From Bugula neritina (Eukaryota; Bryozoa; Gymnolaemata; Cheilostomatida; Bugulidae), in contig OZ037771.1 in assembly GCA_964035545.1 (NCBI GenBank), positions 3,461,128 to 3,525,127 of the forward strand: a stretch of 64,000 nucleotides of DNA, in the 5' to 3' direction. The number at the start of each line of letters is the position of its first letter. Position 1 is the first letter of the stretch. Below are positions 1-12,544 of this stretch, piece after piece. The notes beneath the pieces were generated by a model that searched no databases, was not told the DNA's origin, and was given only the letters and a program-made list of their open reading frames with translations. The translations under genes were made by a program, and so were the position numbers.

Positions 1-115
1 CACTCAGGGTTGAAACAACTTAAATAAACCTCTGTCCTCACTGGGAATCATACTGCAGTTCTCCAACTTGCGAGTCAGGGTGCTAACCATTACACTACAT
101 GGGCTACTGGGGTAT
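1..115 (-). mobile_element. tRNA-derived SINE fragment (Gln-like head)
   Basis: On the reverse strand the sequence reads like a tRNA: CATGTAGTGTAATGGTTAGC (A-box region) followed by GTATGATTCCC (degenerate B box). The stems are imperfect and it is cut by the window edge. It looks like a SINE head, not a working tRNA gene, and belongs to a different family from the Thr-type copies below. Confidence 0.5.
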
Positions 116-291
116 CGCAGCATCACATCTTCCAAAATGAAGAAAAAAATTTTTGTTTTCAAATTTTTTCAGTTGTTAAAATTTTGATATAGTTAAGTTA
201 TATATGATATATAATTTAGTATTATAATAGAAATATCATTATCTATATAATATCTATATTCTAACTTTAAGATAGTTTGTATGCCTTCCAG

Positions 292-438
292 CTGTTCCAT
301 CTGAATGTGACACCTGGAGTCAGTGGTCAGCATGTTCTTTGACCTGTGGTCAAGGGGTCAAGACTAGAACCAGGAACTGTCCAGTTTGCCCTAATTTTAC
401 CTCTCAAACTAAAAACTGTCAAAGCTCATCTTGTACCG
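292..438 (+). other. Gene A exon: thrombospondin type 1 repeat, copy 1
   Basis: One exon with phase-1 introns on both sides encodes a complete TSP1 repeat. It shows WSQWSACSLTCGQG, an R-x-R pair (TRTR) and six cysteines ending in SSSCT. The W-x-x-W pattern is the family's C-mannosylation site, and CSLTCG fits the O-fucosylation motif. TSP1 repeats are extracellular adhesion and matrix-binding modules. The module directly precedes the first RGM-like domain, as copy 2 precedes the second. Confidence 0.93.
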
Positions 439-3400
439 GTAACTTATTCCATCTCTATAACATACAAGAATTTAAAGTTTTTAAATCATTTTTAGTAATA
501 TATTTGGTCATAAAATGATTTATGGAATTTGATTGATATTTAATGGAGTAAGTTAGCTTGATTAGCAAGGCTTTTACCAAACACACATGAGTTTCAAATG
601 TAATAGAGAAAATTTTTAGCCAGGCAAATAAAGTACGCATTTGATTTTAATGTTAGAAAGTACGTAGTTGGAGTTGTCTTGTTTCTTCCAAAGCATTAAT
701 TCTATTTATTTGACGATATCAAGTTTGGATATTACAATATCTAAATCTGTACATACTTCTATGTTTAACAGCTCATAGTCTTGTAGTTTAAAAAGGAAGA
801 GTTTATCAAATTGGTTAGTACTTTGTTGAACTCAACTCAAACAATTTATGCTAGGAGTTATTGTGTTTTTCTACTGCTAGTGTTTGTATTTGGTAATTTC
901 CCATGTACTTTGACTGATTAGACTACAAAAAATTTAATTTTACAGATAAAATACCCTAGAAATAGTGGAAATTATTGATGATCATTTAATTGTAATTTGT
1001 TTTTCCTCTTTAGGGGAAATTGTCTCTCAACCTTTTGCCCGACAACTGGACAAGGCGAGTAAAGTGTGCAACTATCAGAGATTTGTGGGAAGAGTTGAGA
1101 AAGTCATTTCCTCTTCTTTGAAGTCGAATTTAAACAAACCGATGGACGTAATGAAAATAGCAGACATTCTACAAAACCTGGCAAAGTAGGAACATGGGCT
1201 ATGAGTTCTCTCAGCTTTTTTATTATTTTTGTTCTTTCATTAAAAAATTTAATCAATTAGAAATAGGAAAAATATGCGGTGGTGGCAATCTTTAATTATA
1301 TGTTTCTGTGGAAGTGTAAATGTATATTAAAAAATGTTTTAAGCTAAACATATGTTTAACCAAGTTTATACAAATAGAGTCAGATTTATACTTATATAAT
1401 ACACTGCCAGTTGTTTTGAACCAATTGCCACTTGTTTCAAGTGAATAGTCACTTATATTTAATACTTGATAAATATTTATATTTTAGTACTACTACTGGC
1501 CCACTGCGCTGCTTTGCCAAAAATCTTCACTCTTTCTGTGCGGAGAAAAACGTTGACCTTGGTGTAGCCTTGGGCCAGACATTGCCTGTCATCACTGTGA
1601 CCACTCTGGGCACATTCAACATTTCTACAGCTGCAACTGACTACAGGCAAAGAAAAGTAAGGCTATTACCATAGTCAAGCTATTATGTAAAAACTGAGAA
1701 TTTTCTTGGTTCTTTACAACAAAAGTCAATTTTGTATACTTATACGAGCACATGGCAAGCAGACAATTTTAATAACTTATTTTTTAGCTGAAATTTTCAC
1801 AACAATGTTTTCATAACTAAGAAAGTTTCCAAATGTTTGCCTTCCTTTAGTATATCAGTTTTGTTATAGTTGTTCTGTCTATTTCCAGTCATTCAAAACT
1901 AGTGACAGAGTAACGGTTGCAGTAGTTGGTGATCCACACGTCAAGTCCTTGAAGAGTCAGAATGAGTTTGAAACGTGCAGTGAGTTGGAATACTTTGCCT
2001 CTCCTCCAGACTCCGAGGAGTTTGATATCTCAGATAATGCAGCTGTCGGGGAGCTGGTTGAAGACGCGGGGGCGCTGGTAGCGGGTGAGAAGTCTGTCCT
2101 CCTTTCTAACGAGTATTTAACAGTCGAAGGAACTCTGGCTAGATGGTCACCATACTCAAATGGAACACATTATAAAGAGGTTAATATTTGAAAATTTATT
2201 TCTAGATTGTATAATTTAATTTAAAGTTTGATATTTTTTCAATCTAGTGTAATCAGCTTTGCTCATTATCTCTATGAAGCTTGTATCATTGCTTTAAGAA
2301 CTCTGTGTTTGAGGATTTATACATGGCATTTGTTTGGTTTTAGATAAACCTGATGTTGCTAGACAAAGTTGGAATTGAAGATAGGCCAGATGAGTATGTG
2401 ACCTACAAATTCAACTCAACAAGTGATTTGATATCTCCTCAGTTTACTAGGGAGAAGTATAGTGTGGATGACTACAGACTGTTGGAGACATCTCTGATCG
2501 GCCCATATGTCGAGGTTTGTACTGCATTGGAATTAATTATCTAACATAAGTTTTTCATATTTTATGGTAGTATTAGGTTGACTAACTAAATAACTAATCA
2601 TCTACCTGACTAACTGATCAATAAGCTAGTTAACTCACTCTCACTCACTCTCACTCACTCTCACTCACTCGCTCGCTCTTTTACTCACTCGCTCACTCGC
2701 TCACTCACTCACTTTCACTAACTCACTCTCTTACTCACTTTCACTAACTTGCTCACTCACTCTTGATCTTTAATCTGTAAATTGTGATATGAAAATTTAA
2801 TTTTAAAAATTTGAAAAAATTATTTTATATAACTGAACTAATAAAAAATTAAAATGTCAACTACTCTGAGTTTTTTTTTGTATAAAATTGTTATTAGTGT
2901 GTCTCTCTGAAATGATAAAAAGATCAGCCTTATATTGACACTCAACAGTCTCTTGTGAAAACAGACACTACCTACTGTTGTAGTCTGACAGAAGGTTTAA
3001 CCTTAGCATTGAGACCAAGGAGATTGACTCTACCAAGCATGTGTTGGTGAAAGAGACTAATACTGGCACTGTTGTAGATCTCAGTAACCCCTCATTGTAA
3101 GCTTCTTACATCTTCGCTTTCAACAAATTATTTGCTTATGTGTTAGACTGAAGCTAAGTTAAGTTCGCACATGCTCCAAGTGTGCAGATTACTTAACTTT
3201 CATCTTTTAACTGTCAAATAGCAAGAAGCAGATATTGAACTATATAGTATTTAGTATATATTTTGTGTGTGTGTGTGTGTGTGTGTGTGCGTGCGTGCGT
3301 GCGTGTGTGTGTGTGTTCTTTGGAAATGTAACGTATAACTCAACAGCGTTTCGGCATGTGACAGTGTCAAGCAGGCAATGCAAGGTGTCTGAAGTGTGTA

Positions 3401-6400
3401 TTAGATAACATTATAACATATCAAGTTTTTTTATAGCACATCAACTTGATGTTGAGTAGGTCACATGACTTGCTTAAATTTAATTCTGTTTTAAAGTAAA
3501 TAAATTTGTTAAAATTTTATTTCATGAATAATGTGACTTTCATAGCCTCTGTTCGTTCCACAGGGAGGTTGTCAATGCGCACGTTCGAACAGCTCTCTCT
3601 ACCCTTGAACTATCTACCGGGCTGCTTGTTGAAGGCTGCATCGACCCAGTAAACATAACGGAGAAACTTCTAGAAGCTAACATAACAAATTCTCCCCTGT
3701 GTAGCAGCTGCACTGGCTTAAAGTACACTGAGAATTGCTTCTATGACTGTTTAGTAGCGCGAAACTCTAGCATTCTTCCGTCAGTAAGTTTTCAGACTTG
3801 TATTTTGTTTTACTGACAAAATTGAAGTTTGGTTGGTTATGTGGTTGTAGTAAAAAGTTCCAACTTTCACTTCCATTTATTTGCAGGCTTGCTTGCTACT
3901 AGTTATTTGTTTTTCTTGCAGGTTATGAACTGCTTTTATACAAATTGAGGAGTAGTAGTGGGGAAATTGAGATAGTCTAAATTCTTTAAATTTCTTTATA
4001 AATTTTGGTTTGGGCGCAGGTTGAAATTCTCGCGAGAACATAACTTCTTTTGCTACATTTTTAATGTAGAACACAGGCTTTTTTTAATTTCTTCCTTACT
4101 GCACCTACCTCCTTTTATGTTACTAGTCTTTTCTGTTTAATTGTTTATTTATCTGTGGGTTGTTTTCAGACAGCCACCTCTACCTGGACAGGACTTCCTT
4201 CTGTGGACATAGTTGAGGGTTCCGCCTTAGAAAATGAGATGTTTTCTAATGCTGCCGAAGAGCTGGAAGTTCTGGCGCAGGTTACACGCCCTCCTCCAAC
4301 ACCTGAAGATATGGCAGCTTCTGGTGGGAAAAACCCAGGTATTGTGTGGTGGTTCAGTTTCAACGCCTCTGGCAGGGCTGCTCAGTGATAGAGTGTGAAA
4401 AGATCATTAGTTAACTGATTCACATGAGAATTATGTGTATTTCAAAATATTGTTCAACTTTTTTAAAAGACTGTAAAAGCAGCCAATTTTAGAAGTCAAT
4501 TTTTTTAATGTTGATTAGTATTGTTATGAATCCATTGGTTAGTATCTTTGAAAAAGCTAGAGATTTCTTGCACTCAAGCATTTTTCTAATTTGACTTCTT
4601 GTTTTCTAGTTATTTTGTGCTGTAGTGTCAGATAGTAGTAAAACTCACCCATGTTTTGAAAGTCGCAATTTTAAAGAGAACTCTAGGAAGTCAGAGTCTT
4701 TGAGGAAAGAGGCTAGCTATGCTGTCAACATTAGTCTCAAGTTTTCAAAATAGCCCAGCAGTTTCTCTACATATGTCTTTTCTGGCATCATCAGTAATCC
4801 TTTAAGGGCTTAATCTTTTAGCATACTTGAACTACCTGCACACACTTGCACACACCTGCACAGGAGTGTGCAGGTGTGTGTTAGCAGTATTACCTGCTGG
4901 CCAACTGCTGTTCCTCATCTGCCAAATGCAAATGTAATCGATTAATTTAATATTGATCATGTCATATGCGGGCAGTTTTACTCATCATAATTATATACTT
5001 TTCATGTTTAACAAAGTATACTCTTTTTACAAAATCTGTATCACATCTTAAAAGATTTACTATTGAAGTTCTTTCATTGTTTTATTTTTTGTTTTCAACA
5101 TTTGCAAAGCAAAGCTAAAAGATAGATTATCTACGTTTTAGTTGAAGATCTGGAGGCAGAGATTGGGTCAATCATTGAAGACAATTTCAATGACCTAGAA
5201 TTAGAAGGTATGATTGAGACGCACTCTCTGTTTATCTACTAAGCAATATTATTAATGCAATCAAAGCTCAGTAAGAGCAACTGCAGGAAATCTAACATTA
5301 TTCATGCTATACAAAACTATCCTTGCTCTTTCTATCTTAGCAGAAGAGTTTATATGTTAGATAAACTTGTTCACACTTTTGTGTCTATTATTAATACAAT
5401 AATGTGGAATAAGAGTTTTATTAAGGGACTGCAATGTCATGTACATCATTTGTAAGACAGTCTTGAGAGTCTGCTGTAGAAACTTGGCCAAAGTAATTGC
5501 GATGAGTAATTGACGCTTACCGAGACATAGATTTATGGCTCCAAATCTGCATTCCAAAATGTTTAAAAGTAAAGTTACCGTGAAATAATATAGTCACTAT
5601 ATACATTTATAGTTTATGAATAAATCTCTAACATTCATTAATCAATTTTTGACAATATTGTAAAATACTTTTTGTAAATCTAGAATAATTTTGTGGTGCT
5701 GATACTTGTTGGAAAAGTTATTTGTATTTTCCTTAACAAAATTTTGTGGATTTTCTTTATTGTCAGGTAGTGTATTGAAAATAACTTGGGCTCTCATTTA
5801 TGCTATAGCCTGTAATGAATTGTGAATAGTTTGTCAGAACCTGCACCAACTTGCAATAATTTGTCAATAACATGTAGTAACCTTAAATCTGTAGCCTTCA
5901 ATTAGGTAAATATTTGTTGAATGAAATCTAATTTTTAAGAAAATGCAGTACATGCACTCACCACTTCAACGAGATACTGAGCTCATTAGGTTTTTCATTT
6001 TCTAAACTTTTTAGACTTGTGCACTTTAATTTTTATTTGTCACAGATTTTTGGAAATATATTGTAGGAATTGGTGGAGATGCAGATGAAATCACCATGAC
6101 AACAGAACCTTCTGAAGAGGAAGGTTCTGCTGCGGGATCTAATGTAGAAACAACTGAAGGAACTACTGCAGTGTCTAATGTAGAAACAACTGAAGGAACC
6201 ACTGCAGAGCCTAATGTAGAAACAACTGAAGGAACTACTGCAGTGTCTAATGTAGAAACAACTGAAGGAACCACTGCAGAGCCTAATGTAGAAACAACTG
6301 AAGGAACCACTGCAGAGCCTAATGTGGAAACAACTGAAGGAACCACTGCAGTTTCTAATGTAGAAACAACTGAAGGAACTACTGCAGAGCCTAATGTGGA

Positions 6401-9400
6401 AACAACTGAAGGAACCACTGCAGAGCCTAATGTAGAAACAACTGAAGGAACTACTGCAGTGTCTAATGTAGAAACAACTGAAGGAACCACTGCAGAGCCT
6501 AATGTAGAAACAACTGAAGGAACTACTGCAGTGTCTAATGTAGAAACAACTGAAGGAACCACTGCAGAGCCTAATGTAGAAACAACTGAAGGAACCACTG
6601 CAGAGCCTAATGTGGAAACAACTGAAGGAACCACTGCAGTTTCTAATGTAGAAACAACTGAAGGAACTACTGCAGAGCCTAATGTGGAAACAACTGAAGG
6701 AACCACTGCAGAGCCTAATGTAGAAACAACTGAAGGAACCACTGCAGAGCCTAATGTGGAAACAACTGAAGGAACCACTGCAGTTTCTAATGTAGAAACA
6801 ACTGAAGGAACCACTGCAGAGCCTAATGTGGAAACAACTGAAGGAACTACTGCAGTGTCTAGTGTAGAAACAACTGAAGGTTCTGCTGCAGGATCTAATG
6901 TAAAAACAACTGAAAGAACCACTGCAGAGTCTAATGTAGAAACAACTGAAGGAACCACTGCAGTTTCTAGTGTGGAAACAACTGAAAGAACCACTGCAGA
7001 GCCTAATGTGGAAACAACTGAAGGAACCACTGCAGTTTCTAGTGTAGAAACAACTGAAGGAACCACTGCAGAGCCTAATGTGGAAACAACTGAAGGAACC
7101 ACTGCAGAGCCTAGTGTACAAACAACTGAAGGAACCACTGCAGTGTCTAATGTAGAAACAACTGAAAGAACCACTGCAGAGTCTAATGTAGAAACAACTG
7201 AAGGAACCACTGCAGTTTCTAGTGTGGAAACAACTAAAAGAACCACTGCAGAGCCTAATGTGGAAACAACTGAAGGAACCACTGCAGAGCCTAGTGTACA
7301 AACAACTGAAGGAACCACTGCAGTGTCTAGTGTAGAAACAACTGAAGGAACCACTGCAGAGCCTAATATAAGATTAAGTGAAGGGATTTTTGCAAAAACT
7401 GTTGGCGTAGGCCGAGTCATCAGGCTGTCTACTGTAGAACCGCCTACAGGAGCCAGTGTAGAAGCTATTGAGAGATTCGGGAACAGTAATTCTGCTGGTT
7501 CCAATGGAGAAACGAATAACTCAGAATCAAGTAACAGACGTACTAAAAAAGGTCGCAGTACATTGCTGCATTTTGACAGCATCTAATATTGTTTGAAGTT
7601 TTTTTGGTATCACCATACAAATTTGTTGTTTTTATACAGTGTATTCTAACTTCTACAACATTTTAAAAATGTTTAGATGTATTTTTACACAAATCTACTA
7701 CTATTGTTTACTGTTGCTGTTCACCTTGTAGTGTTGAACAGTCGTCCCCCTCTGCCATCGTACAATGAACAAGCGTGTAGCTTTAGGGAGATGTTTGATA
7801 CTATCAGGCCATGTCTAACTGAGGCAGTGAAAGTAGTTTATGATGATTTCAATACTGACTGTGAGTAGTCTGTTGGTTTTATTGTAGATTATATTTTAGC
7901 AAATTCAAATTGTATTTTAATAATTGTATTCACAGTTTTATTAAGCTGAAGAAAATGCAGGGGTGTGCCTGTTTCAAATTGACACAAACTACTTTTAATG
8001 CTTAAAGTTTTGTGTCAGATAAAATGTTTGACTCAAACTAATTGTGTGCCAGTCATTTCATTCTATTTAATTTCTATGTTGGGAACTTATGTAAAAATAT
8101 CTTATTCTCGGCCAACCTTGTTTTCACTCTAGAACTATTTTGATTTTCTATAATTTAGTTACTTGTCAATTGCAATTAACCAATAATACTTTTAACACAG
8201 GAATATCAATTGTTATAGATATACAATTAAATCAATTGTTCTTTTCTTTACATAAAAGCAATAACTAACAGCAAGGATTTTTTTCTGTCACTTTGCCTCT
8301 CATTACTGATATGATTTCGTCTTTCCGGCCTTGATAAATTTAGAGATCACAGGGTTTTCTTATCATATGTTTTTTTAATTTTGACAAACTGGTTCTATTT
8401 TTTGCTTTAGTTTTGCAGAGATCAACAATTTTTATTTATAAGTTGCAACAAGTGGGCAGCTTTCTGGAGTGCATTTCAAATGATTTGTAGTTCCGAGTGG
8501 ATGTCTTAAACCATTTCCATCAGATCTGGTGACAGCTGTTCTTGGTGGGCAGCCCCTCCCTTCGTCTGCAGAGAACGAGAAGATTCAGCAACTTCTGGAC
8601 AACCTGACTTTTATAGAGAGTCGCCATCTTGATTCCAGTTTGTAATAAATCTGCTCTATTGTTTGGACAGTCAACTTTTTTATTCCAGTTTATAAAAAAT
8701 TGATTTACATTATTGATTTATTTAGTTATTTATTACATATCACAGACATAAAAACACATTGCAAAATTCAGTGTAAAAATACTGACCAAAATAAGTAGAT
8801 ATGAACAAAAGTGGGGAAAAAAATTTTGCTGGATTATATAACCTAAAAAATCATTTGAAGTATTTACAAAGTCTCGTAAAAGCTATCTCTGCCCCATGCT
8901 CTTCTATATTTAATGGTTTGATATCTTCCAGAGGGGCATTGACTCAGAAACTTACTGATAAAATGATCATTATATTGCACATCTTTTTATATCAAGTAAC
9001 TGGAAACTATAACATAAACATATGTTTGTACCCCGCATAATTGTTATATAGGATACAGTATTTCTGAATATAATACCTGTTGGTTGACAGGTTATTCTAC
9101 AAGATTCCCAAAGTATACGGGTGATTTGGCAGCAGCCGATTTGAACGTAGCATTAGGCAGCTGGTATTTTGCACCAGATTTCAACAAGTTTTCTACCAAC
9201 AGTGTGCCTCGGAGCACTAGCACTGGCTCTATTACAGTACCATCTTGGCTTAGTTCCTTCCCTGGAGTCGATAATCATCGTAAGACAGCAAATCTTGTAA
9301 CAGTTTACTCAATACTGTTAACATCTGTTGTATTACACGTAGTCCCTAAAGTCAATTTGTTTTCTGTATACAAATTTTTAAGCTTGTTTTTTGTTGAAAT

Positions 9401-12400
9401 ATTTTGCATCATCATTTCGTGGTTTCTTTTTGCCAAATATTGTAGTTGACAGTTTGACAGTTTGACAACTCATGTTACCAAACATTTCAAAGTATTTACT
9501 TTCTAGTCAGAAATCTTTGCTTTACAAAGCGTATGCTTCATCATTTAGCAATGCTTTGGTCAAGCACATTCTTGCAACTTAATCAAGTTTTAATATTTGC
9601 ATAAAATAGTTGGTAAAGATTCACTAAAGTTGTTTTATCTTTAGTTGTATCAACCTATTTACCAACTGGGCTGACTTATGCAAATACATTATTCAAGGAG
9701 TACACCCCGAGTGAGCATGAAATTACCAGAAGGGCAAAGGTTTGTACTGATTTTTGTGCCATTGACACATCGTTAGATCATGTTCTAGCTTTTAAATTAG
9801 ATCAAATTGAATTGTAGCTGCATTTTGAGAAAAGACAACTACTAGTCGTTCTCATGTAGTTGTAAACCAGAATATTCTTGTAACGCTAATGCCTATCGCA
9901 TTTTTCTTTTTCATGCAACATATTTATTTGTTTTCTAAAATGTATAATAATAAAATGGTATTCAGGGTGTCATATATTATAGCTATAATAGTGTCTTTAT
10001 AAATAATGTTGCAAAACTGCAATTGAAACACACCATTTTATTTCAAACAGATTTCTTGAGAATGTTTAGGGTGATAGCGAATAAAGCCAAAATTCTATTG
10101 TAAGTAGTTTAATATCTTTGAAAAAATCACTGCTGAGATTTTTTAATAAGGAAAATATTTCACTGGTTTTTTGTTTAAAAAATTTAACATCGTTCAATCA
10201 AAATCGTATTGTCTATAAAAATTGTGTAGTCTTAGAATCTTCATGCCAATGTTTTTAATTATGATAATGAAATTCATAGATTGATTTTCACAAAAGTGAA
10301 TACTGGTTGTTTTTTTGTTCTAAGACTGTTGTATAGCCAACCACTTGTATTCTCAGGTCCTTGCTGGTACTGCTAGTACTAACAGTACAATGGACTATGG
10401 CAACTTCAATCGTAGCAACCTTCAAACTTATCTGTACGGGCTTAACAGACTCAGCACTGAAGCCAGAACTAATTTTGAACAAAAAGAACAAGAGTTTCTC
10501 GAAACACCTCTAGCTGAAAGTGATGAGCAAGCATTATATGACACTATATTTTCACTCGCTTGCCCCCTCAAGAATAACAGCAACTTTTTGGACTATGCCT
10601 TTGTAAGTGGTTTTGAGCTGCTAGTTATAAACATAATCATCAAAAACACTTACATATGTCCTAAAAAGGAAGATTTGTTGTAAGCTCTTCTATCATTCAG
10701 CTGTAACTATCACAACATTTCCATGGCATACGCTTAAAATTATCGTTTACATCTTTTTACTATGTTTTTATGTAACTAGCCGCCACAATTGCCCATCTCT
10801 GCTTTCATCACAAAAGAGTTCATTCGATTAATTCTTTATTTCGGATGACTCGTTTCCAAGCTACGCATTATGCAAATGGAATTTTCCTGTGAATGAAGGA
10901 ATAAATTTCTGGTTGTGACTTTCATTTGATGCAACTGTTTCTAAGCATTGAATGAATAATCCATACACATAATGTGAAGCATGGAAATATCTGTATATGT
11001 GCACAACACCTGATATAGTGTACTGTAAGTCATAAGAAATTAATTTCAACTGTTAGCAATTCAAGGTGATGAAAATAGCCTTAGTTCAACTGCGGTAGTG
11101 GGTGAATGTCTATTAAACTACTGACTGTTTTGTCTTGTCTAGAACGAACAAAATGTTGACACTGACTCTCGCTATGACCGGTTCTCTTCAGAGAATGGAA
11201 GATTCAGAAGGTTTAAACAACTCGGTAAAGTTTATTCATATTTTAAAAAAAGATTACTGGTCTTTATTTTAATGGCTAGAGCTGAAATTAGTTTTTTAAT
11301 TTTGCATTTGATTCAGACAATTTAAAGAGCATGTAAAATCTGAAATGATTGTGATTTCAATATATTTTTAATTATTTTAACTGAATCACATTAACCATGT
11401 TCTAAAATCTAGCATTATAATAAAATAGTTGTTGCAGCATTGTCGCTCATTGACACATTTAATAGTTTATAGAAACTATTTCAATAAAAAGATAGCATCT
11501 TGTAGTAAGAAATGGTGAACTTAGTTTGACCTCTGAAGAGACCTCATACAAAGAGATCCAAAGTGCAATAGCATTCAACCAGTATCTGTATGACCAGAAC
11601 ATCTATAAACAGGTGAACTCTAAGCTTCTGTTAATTCTAGTTACTTTTAAATACTAGTTAATAGCCAGTCGTAGTCGTTATATTCTATACTACTATATGC
11701 TATATACTAGCAGGTATATAACATATACTATATGCTATATGCTAGCAGGTGTATAACATATACTATATACTATATACTAGCAGGTATATAACATATACTA
11801 TATACTATATACTAGCAGGTATATAACATATACTATATACTATATACTAGCAGGTATATAACATATATACTATACTATACTTCAGCTCGTCACCAGACTC
11901 CAGGGCTCTTCATTAGATGAATACTTGGAATCCCAGCTGCTGAAAGTATTTTATAGTAAGTAACATCTCCATTCTACTTTCAGCTGAGTTGATTACGAAA
12001 ATGCAGCAAGTTTCACATTACATACTCTTCTGTCCGCTCAACTATCATACTTGTGTCATGTTTGTAGTTTTTTTCTTCAACATAATTGGTGCATATAAAT
12101 GTGACACAAAACACTTTGACTTTCAATTCTTTCATTTATTTAGATTTTGTTGAATGTTGGTAATGTTTGTATAGCGGCCAGTTCTGCAAGTCCAGCTAAT
12201 GCTTCGTAGTATAATTTTTCAGTTAGAAATATTCTGGATACCCAAAGTATGCAAACACTATTTGGAGAAGAGCTGCACTACTTCTACTCGTATATAATAA
12301 ATGGACCAGCTGCAAAGGTGAGCAAAATAATGCAAAAATGCATAAATGTAAGGGGAGACAACTGTTACTCTTGTAGTATATTTATGGCTACTTTAGGTGT

Positions 12401-12501
12401 ACACAACCCGTTGTCATCGTAAAAATAGTTGGTCAACATAACCTTTTAATTGTGCAACTCCGTAAATTTTTGTTTAGTGCACAAAGTTAATTTATGTGCG
12501 C

Positions 12502-12544
<43 letters not shown>

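Larger units (their letters stand above)
1014..4338 (+). other. Gene A: RGM-like (vWD-type) domain, copy 1
   Basis: Seven exons (1014-1185, 1488-1656, 1889-2179, 2344-2514, 2984-3096, 3564-3783, 4170-4338) encode about 430 residues. The order of landmarks matches the repulsive guidance molecule/hemojuvelin family. A helical Cys-containing N part (LRCFAKNLHSFCAEKN) comes first. VVGDPHVKSL follows, with GDPH codons at 1928-1939, then NEFETCS, LLSNEYLTVEGT, a strand-rich stretch, STGLLVEGC, and a C-terminal CSSC...CFYDC cluster. In RGMs the vWD-type fold cleaves itself between Asp and Pro of GDPH. I infer the same potential here. Unlike copy 2, no polybasic site lies between the GC motif and the CSSC cluster. 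A divergent vWD domain is the alternative reading, but the FETC/NEYL/GLL-x-x-GC series favours RGM. Confidence 0.72.

Noticed and set aside
1889-2179. Calling the GDPH domain an ordinary vWD domain or part of a MACPF/complement-like protein
   Set aside because: The ordered series FETC, NEYL, GLL-x-x-GC and the final Cys cluster fits RGM/hemojuvelin better. No MACPF signature is seen. It remains worth a profile search.
6026-7582. Two long minus-strand ORFs (518 and 422 codons) across the Thr/Glu repeat
   Set aside because: They are produced by the 36-bp period lacking stops on the reverse strand. The plus frame is joined in phase to flanking exons on both sides.
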